Shown in pieces: positions 40,530 to 48,798 of a stretch of DNA of 64,000 nt; the stretch's first letter is position 1; the number at the start of each line of letters is the position of its first letter. The translations under genes were made by a program, and so were the position numbers. Origin of the DNA: JACCSI01 sp035575715 (GTDB taxonomy: Bacteria > Acidobacteriota > Vicinamibacteria > Vicinamibacterales > UBA2999); the NCBI GenBank assembly GCA_035575715.1, contig DATLXN010000029.1, positions 1-64,000 on the forward strand, read 5' to 3'. The notes under the pieces were generated by a model, which ran no database searches, was not told where the DNA came from, and saw nothing but the letters and a program-made list of their open reading frames with translations.

Positions 40530-40856
40530 ATGGCTTCCGAAAAGGTTAAGACCCTCACAGATGCCGACTTTGACCAGTCGGTGAAAGACGGCGTGGTTCT
40601 GGTCGACTTCTGGGCGGAATGGTGCGCCCCGTGCCGTCGCCTGGCGCCGACGGTGGATCAGCTGGCTGATGATTACAACGGCCGAGTGACGGTCGCCAAA
40701 GTCAACATCGACGAGAATCCGGCGACGCCGAATCGGTTTTTCATTCGCGGCATTCCCACCTTGCTGCTGTTCAAGAACGGCGACCTCAAAGAAACCATCG
40801 TCGGACTCGCGGCCAAGGACGATCTGGTCCGCGTGATCGACAAGCACCTGGCCTAA
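40530..40856 (+). CDS. trxA: Thioredoxin
   Basis: This 108-residue thioredoxin has the WCAPC active site (in VLVDFWAEWCAPCRRLAPTVDQL), the cis-Pro in IRGIPTLLLFKNG and the usual length. ATG 40530 is used; the frame extends to TTG 40515 with no gain. It lies between glgA (19 bp upstream) and trxB (5 bp downstream), so all three probably share a transcript. It is cytoplasmic, the general disulfide reductant. Confidence 0.97.
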   Translation: MASEKVKTLTDADFDQSVKDGVVLVDFWAEWCAPCRRLAPTVDQLADDYNGRVTVAKVNIDENPATPNRFFIRGIPTLLLFKNGDLKETIVGLAAKDDLVRVIDKHLA

Positions 40857-40860
40857 GCCA

Positions 40861-41787
40861 ATGACGCACCGAGAGGTCACGATCATCGGGACAGGTCCCG
40901 CGGGTCTGACCGCGGCGCTCTATGTCGGGCGCGCCAACCTCCGTCCGCTGGTCATCGAAGGTATCGAACGCGGCGGTCAGCTGATGCTCACCACGACGGT
41001 TGAAAACTATCCTGGCTTCCGCGACGGCATCATGGGGCCGGACCTGATGGAAGACATGCGCGTCCAGGCCGAGCGCTTTGGCGCGACGTTTCTCCAAGGC
41101 GACGTGGCGGCGATTGACCTGACGCAGCGGCCGTTCCGTTTCACGGTTGACAAGACCGACTACACCACCGATACGTTGATTCTCGCGACCGGCGCCTCGG
41201 CCAAGTGGCTCGACCTGGGGGTCGATAAACAGCTGTCCGGCCGCGGCGTGTCCACCTGCGCGACCTGTGACGGGTTCTTCTTCAAGGGACGCGACGTGGC
41301 CATCGTCGGCGGCGGCGACACCGCGATGGAAGAAGCAATCTATCTGTCGAAGCTCTGTTCGACGGTGACCGTGATCCACCGTCGCGACACCTTGCGGGCG
41401 TCGAAGGTGATGCAGGACAAAGCCAAGTCCACGGCCAACATCAAATGGATTTGGCACACCGAAGTCATCGACATCAAGGATGTGACCAAGGGTGAAGTGA
41501 CCGGCCTGGTGCTGCGCAACCTGCAGACCGGCGTGGTCAGCGATCTACCGATTGCCGGGATTTTCATTGCCATCGGCCATATCCCGAACACCAAAATGCT
41601 CGCTGGGCAGCTCACACTCGACGAGAACGGCTACATCGTCACGCACGGCGGAACGCGCACCAATGTGCCGGGGGTATTCGCCGCCGGCGACGTGCAGGAT
41701 CACATTTACCGGCAGGCGGTCACCGCCGCGGGATCGGGCTGTATGGCCGCGATCGACGCGGAGCGGTTTCTGTCAGGCATCGAGTAG
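40861..41787 (+). CDS. trxB: Thioredoxin reductase
   Basis: This 308-residue NADPH-dependent flavoprotein reduces the adjacent thioredoxin. It has an FAD-binding GTGPAGLTAALY near the N terminus, the redox CATCDGFFFKGRDVAIVGGGDTA with the adjoining NADPH motif, and the C-terminal GVFAAGDVQDHIYRQAVTAAGSGCMAA. Domain order and length fit low-molecular-weight bacterial TrxB. Its TAG stop also begins a palindromic repeat unit (41785). Confidence 0.96.
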   Translation: MTHREVTIIGTGPAGLTAALYVGRANLRPLVIEGIERGGQLMLTTTVENYPGFRDGIMGPDLMEDMRVQAERFGATFLQGDVAAIDLTQRPFRFTVDKTDYTTDTLILATGASAKWLDLGVDKQLSGRGVSTCATCDGFFFKGRDVAIVGGGDTAMEEAIYLSKLCSTVTVIHRRDTLRASKVMQDKAKSTANIKWIWHTEVIDIKDVTKGEVTGLVLRNLQTGVVSDLPIAGIFIAIGHIPNTKMLAGQLTLDENGYIVTHGGTRTNVPGVFAAGDVQDHIYRQAVTAAGSGCMAAIDAERFLSGIE

Positions 41788-41802
41788 GCCGCTTCGCGGT
41801 GG
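41785..41802 (+). repeat. Single REP-like unit starting at the trxB stop
   Basis: TAGGCCGCTTCGCGG begins with the trxB stop codon and is followed by TGGGACCG, the start of a second unit that decays. The same arrangement is seen after the response regulator, pgsA and the TonB receptor. Confidence 0.75.
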
Positions 41803-41830
41803 GACCGCTGCACTGCCGCCGTCCCTACGC

Positions 41831-42904
41831 TCAGTCAATCCAGCCGCCACCCAGCACCACATCGCCCTCATACAGCACGACGGCCTGGCCCGGGGTCACG
41901 GCGGATTGCGGTTCTTCGAATTCCAGCTCGAGGCGCGTTACGTCGATGGCGCGCACACGCGCGGTGGCGGGTGCGTGCCGATGGCGGATCTGCGCCGTCA
42001 CCGGTTGCCAATCCAGTGCCGGACGTCCCGACACCCAATTCACCTGCGATGCGCTGAGCGTGCGGCGGCTTAACGCGTCGCGCGGGCCGACCACCACTTG
42101 CGCCGTGGCCGGTTTAATCTCGAGCACATACAGGGGGTCTCTGGACGACAGCCCGAGACCTTTGCGCTGTCCGATCGTGAACCTGTGCACACCAGCGTGC
42201 GCGCCAACCACTTCGCCACCCTGATCGATGAGACTGCCTGGTCGGCGCAGTTCAGGCGCGGCGCGTTCGATGAACGCCGCGTAGTCACCGTCGGGAACGA
42301 AACAAATCTCCTGGCTATCTTTTTTTTCGGCGACGCGCAGGTTCAGCCGGCGTGCGTGGTCGCGCACGGTTGGCTTGTCGAGATGGCCGATCGGAAATGC
42401 CGCACGCGATAACTGTTCCTGGGTCAGAGAAAAAAGAAAGTAGGTCTGGTCCTTGGAGTGATCAACACCGCGGCGCAGCCGATAGCTGCCATCGACCTGC
42501 TGTTCGATCCGGGCGTAGTGGCCGGTCGCCAGTGCCTCGGCCCCGTAACCGAGCGCTCGTTCGAGCAGGGTGGAGAATTTCAGATCGGCGTTGCAGTGCG
42601 CGCACGGGATCGGCGTCCGGCCGGCGCTGTATTCATTGATGAAATTCGACACGACCTGCTCGTCGAACCGGCTCTCGAAGTTGACGATATAGTGCGGAAT
42701 GCCGATCGCTGCAGCGACCCGGCGCGCGTCATAGAGATCGTCGATCGTGCAGCAGGTGCCAAACGACTGCCCAGAGCGCGTTTCGCCTTCGCTCTGATCG
42801 TAGAGCTGCATCGACACCCCGATCACCTCGTGGCCCTGCTCGGCGAGCAGCGCCGCGGCGACCGATGAGTCGACACCGCCCGACATCGCGACCACAATTT
42901 TCAT
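41831..42904 (-). CDS. mnmA: tRNA 2-thiouridylase MnmA
   Basis: This 357-residue enzyme thiolates U34 of tRNA-Lys, -Glu and -Gln with sulfur from the cysteine desulfurase. It shows the PP-loop SGGVDSSVAAALLAEQGHEVIG, the catalytic Cys in TCCTIDDLYDARRVA and the second Cys near CFVPDGDYAAFIE. ATG 42904 is the start; iscS ends 24 bp upstream, and the pair is coupled by function. Cognate tRNA-Glu(TTC) and tRNA-Lys(TTT) are both in this window, a coincidence of map position. Confidence 0.96.
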   Translation of the reverse strand: MKIVVAMSGGVDSSVAAALLAEQGHEVIGVSMQLYDQSEGETRSGQSFGTCCTIDDLYDARRVAAAIGIPHYIVNFESRFDEQVVSNFINEYSAGRTPIPCAHCNADLKFSTLLERALGYGAEALATGHYARIEQQVDGSYRLRRGVDHSKDQTYFLFSLTQEQLSRAAFPIGHLDKPTVRDHARRLNLRVAEKKDSQEICFVPDGDYAAFIERAAPELRRPGSLIDQGGEVVGAHAGVHRFTIGQRKGLGLSSRDPLYVLEIKPATAQVVVGPRDALSRRTLSASQVNWVSGRPALDWQPVTAQIRHRHAPATARVRAIDVTRLELEFEEPQSAVTPGQAVVLYEGDVVLGGGWID

Positions 42905-42928
42905 AGACAACGACGTTGCACGGAACGT

Positions 42929-44095
42929 TTACTTTCTTCCCCCCACTGTGGAGAGACGTCGAAGTTTCTCAATCAGCGCCGGCAGCGCCTCGATCACCCG
43001 ATCAATGTCGCTGTTGGTGTTGCTCGCGCCGAGGCTGAAGCGGATCGAGCTGAGCGTGCGCGCGTGGGGTAGTCCCATCGCTTTCAGGACGTGCGACGGC
43101 TCGAGCGTGCCTGACGAACACGCCGAACCGGATGACACGGCAATGCCTGCCAGATCCAGCCCGATCAGCAGCGACTCTGATTCAATCCGTTCGAAACTGA
43201 TGTTGCTGGTGTTCGGGACGCGCGGCTCGGCAGCGCCATTGCGTTGCGCGCCATCGATAGCGTTGAGCACGCCGTCTTCGAGACGGTCCCGCAACACCCG
43301 AAGCCGTGCCGATTCACCGGCCATCTTGGTGAGCGCCAGTTGCGCCGCGGCCCCAAGGCCGACAATCCCGGGCACGTTCTCGGTGCCCGCACGGCGATTG
43401 CGTTCCTGGCGCCCGCCGGTGACGAAGGGCAGCAGGCGCACACCTTTGCGCAACCACAGGGCGCCAATGCCTTTCGGCCCGTAAAACTTATGCGCGGAGA
43501 TCGACACGAGATCGACCCCGAGCGCCTTGACGTCGATCGGAATCTTGCCGGCGGTCTGCACCGCATCGGTGTGGACCATGGCGCCGCTGGCTTTCGCGAT
43601 CGCGGCGATCTCGGCGATCGGCTGGATGGTCCCGATCTCGTTATTGGCGTGCATCACCGAGACCAGGGCGGTGTCGTCGGTGATCACATCGCGCAACGCA
43701 TCGGGATCGATCACGCCAGTTGCGGAGACCGGGAGCAGTGACACACGCCAGCCGCGCTTGGCGAGCGCTTTCACGGTGTTGAGCACGGCTTCGTGTTCGA
43801 TGGCGCTGGCGATCAGATGTCGACGGCCGGTCGCCTCGAGCGCTTCAGCAACGCCGCGCACCGCAAAGTTGTCGCTCTCGGTCCCCCCGCCGGTGAAGAT
43901 GACTTCCGAGGGCTCCGCACCGAGCATCGCTGCGACGTGGCTCCGCGCATCGTCGACGCCGGCTTTGGCTTGCTGACCAAAATGATGGACGCTCGACGCG
44001 TTGCCCCATAACTCGCGAAGCGCGCGGTCCATGCGGTCAGCCACCTCGGGCGCGACCGGTGTTGTCGCGTTGTGATCGAGATAGATGCGGCTCAC
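42929..44095 (-). CDS. iscS: Cysteine desulfurase (IscS/NifS type)
   Basis: This 388-residue PLP enzyme releases sulfur from cysteine as a persulfide. It shows IYLDHNATTP, the HANNEIGTIQPI loop, the PLP-binding Lys in SISAHKFYGPKGIG and the active-site Cys in SSGSACSSGTLEPSHVL. No scaffold gene (iscU) is next to it; it sits upstream of mnmA, so it probably feeds tRNA thiolation, and possibly other sulfur users. GTG 44095 is the start. TACGAT on the minus strand lies about 9 nt upstream. Confidence 0.95.
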   Translation of the reverse strand: MSRIYLDHNATTPVAPEVADRMDRALRELWGNASSVHHFGQQAKAGVDDARSHVAAMLGAEPSEVIFTGGGTESDNFAVRGVAEALEATGRRHLIASAIEHEAVLNTVKALAKRGWRVSLLPVSATGVIDPDALRDVITDDTALVSVMHANNEIGTIQPIAEIAAIAKASGAMVHTDAVQTAGKIPIDVKALGVDLVSISAHKFYGPKGIGALWLRKGVRLLPFVTGGRQERNRRAGTENVPGIVGLGAAAQLALTKMAGESARLRVLRDRLEDGVLNAIDGAQRNGAAEPRVPNTSNISFERIESESLLIGLDLAGIAVSSGSACSSGTLEPSHVLKAMGLPHARTLSSIRFSLGASNTNSDIDRVIEALPALIEKLRRLSTVGGRK

Positions 44096-44272
44096 CGTCC
44101 AGCGATCGTAGCATTCCTCCTAACCCTCAGCAATAAAAGGACTAGACAACGCTCGCCGGTGGTCCGTATACTAATTTTGCTTCAGAACCGAAGCCCAACT
44201 TCCCCGGGTTTCATAAGCGACCCTCTAGTGATTCTTGTAGTGCCGGGTTCCAAACTGCCAAAGGGCCACTGA

Positions 44273-44301
44273 ACGTGGCAGTGCGGCACTGGGCACGTGG
44301 C
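44273..44301 (+). repeat. Degenerate heptanucleotide repeat
   Basis: ACGTGGC, AGTGCGGC (8 bp), ACTGGGC and ACGTGGC run head to tail upstream of the bactofilin ribosome site. The rest of the 240-bp gap (44096-44335) has no gene. Confidence 0.45.
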
Positions 44302-44335
44302 ACAACACGCGACACCCCGAGGGGGAGGATTTCAG

Positions 44336-44908
44336 ATGTGGAAGCGTGACGAGTCGGTGAAGCCGACTACCCCCCAGCCATCGGCCCCCGCGGCGCCCGT
44401 GGCAGCGGCGCCAGTACCAGCTCCGGCTGCGGCGCCGCAAACTCCTCAGGCAACCAGTGACATACGCTCGCAGATTGAGAGGGACAAGGTGAATATCGGC
44501 AAGTCGGTCGTCATTAAAGGCGAACTCAGCGGCAGCGAAGACTTGACGATCGAAGGTCATGTCGAAGGCAAGATCGAACTGCGCGACAACGTCCTCACGA
44601 TTGGTCCCAACGGCAAGATCCGCGCAGAGGTGTTTGCCAAAGCGGTGATCGTCCTCGGCGAAGTGACCGGCAACGTCACCGCGTCAGAGAAGGTCGACAT
44701 CCGCGACAACGGTTCGGTCGATGGCGATATCATCTCGCCGCGCGTCGCGATTGCCGAGGGCGCCCACTTCCGTGGCAGCGTCGACATGCAGCGGGCCGGT
44801 GCTGGCGGCGCCAAGCCGGGCCAGTCCACTCCCGCCAAGCCCGCTGGGCAGGGTGGGTCACCACAGCCGCCGGTTGGTACGCAGACCGGTCAGAAGGTCG
44901 GCGCGTAG
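44336..44908 (+). CDS. Bactofilin
   Basis: This 190-residue polymer-forming protein has a disordered Pro/Ala N terminus (to about residue 42) and a beta-helical core (IGKSVVIKGELSGSEDLTIEGHVEGKIEL, RAEVFAKAVIVLGEVTGNVTASEKVDIRD), the six-residue repeating pattern of bactofilins, then a Gly/Pro tail. They build cytoskeletal filaments for cell shape or localisation. ATG 44336 has GGGGGAGG upstream. The next gene follows at 6 bp. Confidence 0.92.
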   Translation: MWKRDESVKPTTPQPSAPAAPVAAAPVPAPAAAPQTPQATSDIRSQIERDKVNIGKSVVIKGELSGSEDLTIEGHVEGKIELRDNVLTIGPNGKIRAEVFAKAVIVLGEVTGNVTASEKVDIRDNGSVDGDIISPRVAIAEGAHFRGSVDMQRAGAGGAKPGQSTPAKPAGQGGSPQPPVGTQTGQKVGA

Positions 44909-44914
44909 CGCGCG

Positions 44915-45601
44915 ATGGCCGGTGCTGCTCGGTCACTGACCGATCTCTTTTCCATCTTCGGGGGCCGTCGTGCCCCCGAAGGTGATGCGACGGCCGATGC
45001 GCCGGCATCACCGCAGGAACCGCTGTATCCCACCAAAGCGCTGGCAACCTTTTTCAAGGTGCTGCAGTCTCGCGACAAGCCGACGCTCATCGATCTCGGT
45101 CCAGTGGTCGGCAGCAACGTCACGTTTTTCGGCGAGCACCTCGGCTGCCGCATCCGCGTTGAAGACGTCGCGGCCGATATCGAGCGGCATCACAAGGCCG
45201 GCAATCTCAACGAGCTTGCGACGTTCTTCAAATCACGGTTTCCACAGGAGTCCGAAAGCATCGACGGCATTCTGTGTTGGGATGTGCTCGACTTCCTCGA
45301 ACGCCCCGCCGCGCTCGCGTTGGCGAGCGCATTGTCACGCCTGCTGCGTCCCGATGGCGCCCTGCTTGGCTTCTTCAGCACCGCCGAAGGCCGCGCGCAG
45401 GTCTACACCAAGTACTTGGTCGTCGACGAAGTCAGCCTGCGGTATCGGACCTATCCGTCATCGGTCTCGCGGCAAAAGAGCCTGCTCAATCGCGACATCA
45501 TCAAGATGTTCGACGGATTGCGGGTCACCGATTCGTTCCTGATGAAGAACAACGTCCGCGAAATTCTCTTCCGCAAACCCGCATACCTCGCCGGCCGCTG
45601 A
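44915..45601 (+). CDS. SAM-methyltransferase-like hypothetical protein
   Basis: This 228-residue protein shows LIDLGPVVGSNVTFFGEHLGCRI (a degenerate motif I), IRVEDV, GILCWDVLDFLERPAALALASALSRLLRPDGALLGFF (motif IV/VI positions) as in class I methyltransferases. The glycine loop is altered, so SAM binding may be lost. A C-terminal segment VREILFRKPA ends it. ATG 44915 follows the bactofilin stop by 6 bp, linking it to cytoskeleton-related genes. The next gene follows by about 33 bp. Confidence 0.7.
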   Translation: MAGAARSLTDLFSIFGGRRAPEGDATADAPASPQEPLYPTKALATFFKVLQSRDKPTLIDLGPVVGSNVTFFGEHLGCRIRVEDVAADIERHHKAGNLNELATFFKSRFPQESESIDGILCWDVLDFLERPAALALASALSRLLRPDGALLGFFSTAEGRAQVYTKYLVVDEVSLRYRTYPSSVSRQKSLLNRDIIKMFDGLRVTDSFLMKNNVREILFRKPAYLAGR

Positions 45602-45633
45602 CCCTGGTCACAGCGCAAGGGTCGAAGGGCAAC

Positions 45634-46437
45634 GTGAGGAACCCCGTCGTCGCGTTACTCACCGATTTTGGCACTCGCGATCACTATGCGGGGACCCTCA
45701 AGGCGGTGGTGTTGAGCGTGTGTCCCGACGCGACGCTGGTCGATATCGGTCACGACATCGACCCGCATGACGTCCTGGGCGGGGCCCTCGAACTGGCCGC
45801 CTGCTATCGCTACTTTCCGGCCGGCACGGTGTTTCTCGTCGTCGTGGATCCCGGCGTCGGTTCGAGCCGACGCGGGCTGGTCGCAGAGACCCGCGATTAC
45901 CGATTCGTCGCCCCCGACAATGGCGTGTTGACCGGCGTCTTCAGCGACACACCGCCGTCCCGCGTGGTCGAACTGACTGAGCGGAAATACGCGCGTGCCG
46001 CCGTCAGTCGGACGTTCGAAGGCCGTGACCGGTTCGCACCCGCCGCCGGGTGGCTCGCCAAAGGGACCACGGTCGCCGCGTTCGGCCGCGCCATCGCTGA
46101 TTATCATCGCCTCGTGATCCCGCGCGCGTCACTTGGGGACGACAGCATTGCGGGGTCGATCCTTCGGGTCGACCGCTTCGGTAACCTGATTTCGAACATC
46201 GATCGTGCGGCCTTCGACCACCTCGCCAGAGGCGGCCCGATCGTGGTCCGCATCAACGACCGCACTGTGGATCGGGTGGTGGCGACCTACGCGGAGGCCA
46301 CCCCCGGTGAGCTGTGTGCACTCTTTGGCAGCACCGAGCACCTCGAGGTCGCGGTCAACGGCGGCAGCGCCGCAGCGCTGCTCGGCGCTGGTCGCGGCGC
46401 TTCGGTAACCGTCGGCGCGACAGACGGCGGGCATTGA
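45634..46437 (+). CDS. SAM hydrolase (fluorinase/chlorinase-fold)
   Basis: This 267-residue protein belongs to the S-adenosylmethionine hydroxide adenosyltransferase (DUF62) family, which splits SAM into adenosine and methionine. It has VALLTDFGTRDHYAGTLKAVV, IGHDIDPHDVLGGALELAA, VFLVVVDPGVGSSRRGLV, APDNGVLTGV and a C-terminal DRFGNLISNI. The conserved Asp/Arg/His triad fits the hydrolase rather than a halogenase. GTG 45634 is in frame with GAAGGG upstream; the open frame to 45274 is a shadow of the previous gene. Confidence 0.87.
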   Translation: MRNPVVALLTDFGTRDHYAGTLKAVVLSVCPDATLVDIGHDIDPHDVLGGALELAACYRYFPAGTVFLVVVDPGVGSSRRGLVAETRDYRFVAPDNGVLTGVFSDTPPSRVVELTERKYARAAVSRTFEGRDRFAPAAGWLAKGTTVAAFGRAIADYHRLVIPRASLGDDSIAGSILRVDRFGNLISNIDRAAFDHLARGGPIVVRINDRTVDRVVATYAEATPGELCALFGSTEHLEVAVNGGSAAALLGAGRGASVTVGATDGGH

Positions 46438-46520
46438 CCAATCACCCAATTCATCCCCAATTCAATCGCTAATCGCTCAATCGCCAAATCGCCCAATGTT
46501 TGGTACCATCCGCGGTTGCC

Positions 46521-47729
46521 ATGCTTAATTTCGACTTAACCGAAGAACAGCGCCTGCTCGAACAGAGCGTGCGCGAGTGGGGTGCCCGCGAAGTGGCGCC
46601 CAAGATTCGCGATCTCGATCGGCAACACCGCTTCGATAAGGAACTGATTCTCGGCGGCATGAAACGTCTCGGTTTGCTGGGCGTGTCGGTGCCTCAGGAA
46701 TACGGCGGCGCGGGGATGGATTACATCGCCCTCGGCCTCGCCAGCGAAGAGCTCGAATACATCGATACCTCACTGCGCGTGATCATGTCGGTGCACGCCG
46801 GGCTGAACTGTTTGTCGCTGCTGACCTGGGGCAACGAGGAGCAGAAGAAGAAGTATCTCGTGCCACAGGCCCAGGGCGACAAGCTCGCCACCTACGGTCT
46901 GACCGAGCCGTCGGCCGGCAGCGACGCGCGCGGGATTCAGACTACGGCCGTCAAGAAGGGTGACCGCTACATCCTCAACGGCGAGAAGATGTGGATCTCG
47001 CTGGCCGATGTGGCCGACCACTATCTGGTGTTCGCCTGGTCAGATGCCGAGAAGAAGAAACAGCGTGATGTCGGCGGGATCAGCTGCTTCATCGTCGAGC
47101 GGGGCTTCAAAGGCTTCTCGAGCGGAACACTCAAGGAGAAGTGGGGCATCCTCGCCGGCAATACCGGCTTCTTCAAAATGGACGACATGGAAGTCCCCGC
47201 CGAGAACCTGCTCGGCCGTGAGGGCGAGGGATTCAAGATTGCGATGACCGCGCTCGATCAAGGTCGTTACACGGTGGCCGCTGGCGCCACCGGGTTGATT
47301 CGGGCCTGCCGGGACGCGAGCAGTAAGTACGCGCTCGACCGAAAGGCGTTCGGCCAGCCGATCGCCGAGTTTCAGTTGGTCAAGGAAATGATCGCGCGCA
47401 TGGAGGCGGACTATCAGATCTCCCGCCTGTTGTGGATGAAGTCGGGCTGGATGAAGAACGCCGGTCAACGGAACACACGCGAGACCAGTCTGGCGAAGTG
47501 GTACTCGACAGTCGCGTCAGAAACCGCCGCCGGCAACGCGGTACAAGTGCACGGGGCCAACGGGTATTCCGACGAGTATCCAGTCGGCCGCTTCTATCGC
47601 AATTGCAAGGGGGCGGTGATTTACGAAGGCACCCGCGAGATTCACACGCTGATGCAGGCCGACTACGTGCTGGGCTACCGTCAGGACAAGGGCTTGCGGT
47701 GTGAGCTGCCGCCCTACGCGCGCGATTAA
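46521..47729 (+). CDS. Acyl-CoA dehydrogenase
   Basis: This 402-residue flavoprotein oxidises acyl-CoA to enoyl-CoA. It has LTEEQRLLEQSVREW, YGLTEPSAGSDARGIQTTA (FAD/substrate binding), WISLADVADHYLVFA, EYPVGRFYRNCKGAVIYEGTREIHTLM with the catalytic Glu. Similar proteins are glutaryl- or butyryl-CoA dehydrogenases; the substrate is not certain. ATG 46521 is used. The 83-bp gap before it (46438-46520) carries CAATCGC-type near-repeats. Confidence 0.9.
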   Translation: MLNFDLTEEQRLLEQSVREWGAREVAPKIRDLDRQHRFDKELILGGMKRLGLLGVSVPQEYGGAGMDYIALGLASEELEYIDTSLRVIMSVHAGLNCLSLLTWGNEEQKKKYLVPQAQGDKLATYGLTEPSAGSDARGIQTTAVKKGDRYILNGEKMWISLADVADHYLVFAWSDAEKKKQRDVGGISCFIVERGFKGFSSGTLKEKWGILAGNTGFFKMDDMEVPAENLLGREGEGFKIAMTALDQGRYTVAAGATGLIRACRDASSKYALDRKAFGQPIAEFQLVKEMIARMEADYQISRLLWMKSGWMKNAGQRNTRETSLAKWYSTVASETAAGNAVQVHGANGYSDEYPVGRFYRNCKGAVIYEGTREIHTLMQADYVLGYRQDKGLRCELPPYARD

Positions 47730-47731
47730 TT

Positions 47732-47751
47732 CGCGGAGCTGAAACTCCGCG
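47732..47751 (+). other. Hairpin between acyl-CoA dehydrogenase and glpX
   Basis: CGCGGAG pairs with CTCCGCG around CTGAAA immediately after the stop of the dehydrogenase gene. It has no T-run and lies 10 bp before glpX, so a translational or RNA-stability role is possible. Confidence 0.45.
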
Positions 47752-47761
47752 CTGGACAATT

Positions 47762-48796
47762 ATGCAGACGCAAACCTCGCCGGCGAAGACGGTGGATCGC
47801 AAGACGATGGAATCGGATCTCTCGCTGGAGTTCCTGCGAGTCGTGGAGCAGGCCGCCGTGGCCTGCGCCCATACCATGGGGCAAGGCGACCGGCATCTCT
47901 CCGACCAGGCCGCGGTCGAGGCGATGCGCAAAGAACTCGACACCGTCCCGATCGATGGGACCATCGTCATCGGCGAGGGCGAGCGTGATGAAGCGCCGAT
48001 GCTCTACATCGGCGAAAAAGTCGGCATGGCGCAGAAGCCGAACGGCACCATGCGGCAGTTCGACGAAGTCGACATCGCGGTCGATCCGCTGGAAGGCACC
48101 AATCTGTGCGCGACCGGCGAACCGAATGCGATTGCCGTCCTGGCGACGTCGGAGCGTGGCGGTTTGCTGCACGCCCCCGACGTCTACATGGAGAAGCTGG
48201 TGGTCGGACCCAGCTCCAAGCACGTGGTCGATCTCGATGCGCCGGTGCGCGAGAACCTTCGCGCCATCGCACGCAGTCTCGGCCGCCAGATCGACGAGCT
48301 CACCATCGTCGTCCTCGATCGCCCGCGCCACGAACAGCTGATCGCGGATATCCGCGCCACTGGCGCGCGCATTCGCCTGATCGGAGACGGCGATCTGTCC
48401 GCTGGTATTGCCGCGGCCGTCGCCGGCAGTGGCGTGCACGCGGTGATGGGGACCGGGGGCGCACCGGAAGGGGTGCTCTGCGCGGCGGCGATGCGCTGCT
48501 TGAACGGCGAAATCTTTGCGCGCCTGGTCGTGTCCAAGCCGGAACACGAAGAGCGCTGCCGCGCGATGGGGATCACCGACACCAAGCGCGTACTCAAATC
48601 GGCCGACCTCGCGTCGGGTCGCGACATCATTTTTGCGGCGGCCGGTGTCACCGACGGCACGCTGATGAAAGGCATCCGGTTCTTCGGCGAAGGCACCAGG
48701 ACCAGCTCGATCATCATGCAGACCAATCCGCATCGCATTCGCTTCATCGACAGCATCCAGGTCTACCCGGGTCCGGCGGTTAAGATTCGTTTCTGA
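47762..48796 (+). CDS. glpX: Class II fructose-1,6-bisphosphatase
   Basis: This 344-residue GlpX-type enzyme, part of gluconeogenesis, shows IDGTIVIGEGERDEAPMLYIGEKVG with acidic metal ligands, DEVDIAVDPLEGTNLCATGEPNA, GVHAVMGTGGAPEGVLCAAAMRCL and a C-terminal IRFIDSIQVYPGPAVKIRF. The length is usual. Start ATG 47762 has only a weak ribosome site. A TTG-started transporter gene follows by 2 bp. Confidence 0.94.
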   Translation: MQTQTSPAKTVDRKTMESDLSLEFLRVVEQAAVACAHTMGQGDRHLSDQAAVEAMRKELDTVPIDGTIVIGEGERDEAPMLYIGEKVGMAQKPNGTMRQFDEVDIAVDPLEGTNLCATGEPNAIAVLATSERGGLLHAPDVYMEKLVVGPSSKHVVDLDAPVRENLRAIARSLGRQIDELTIVVLDRPRHEQLIADIRATGARIRLIGDGDLSAGIAAAVAGSGVHAVMGTGGAPEGVLCAAAMRCLNGEIFARLVVSKPEHEERCRAMGITDTKRVLKSADLASGRDIIFAAAGVTDGTLMKGIRFFGEGTRTSSIIMQTNPHRIRFIDSIQVYPGPAVKIRF

Positions 48797-48798
48797 AG

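Noticed and set aside
42929..44095. Cysteine desulfurase as dedicated selenocysteine lyase
   Set aside because: Its motifs and the coupling to mnmA fit a general IscS; no feature marks selenium specificity.
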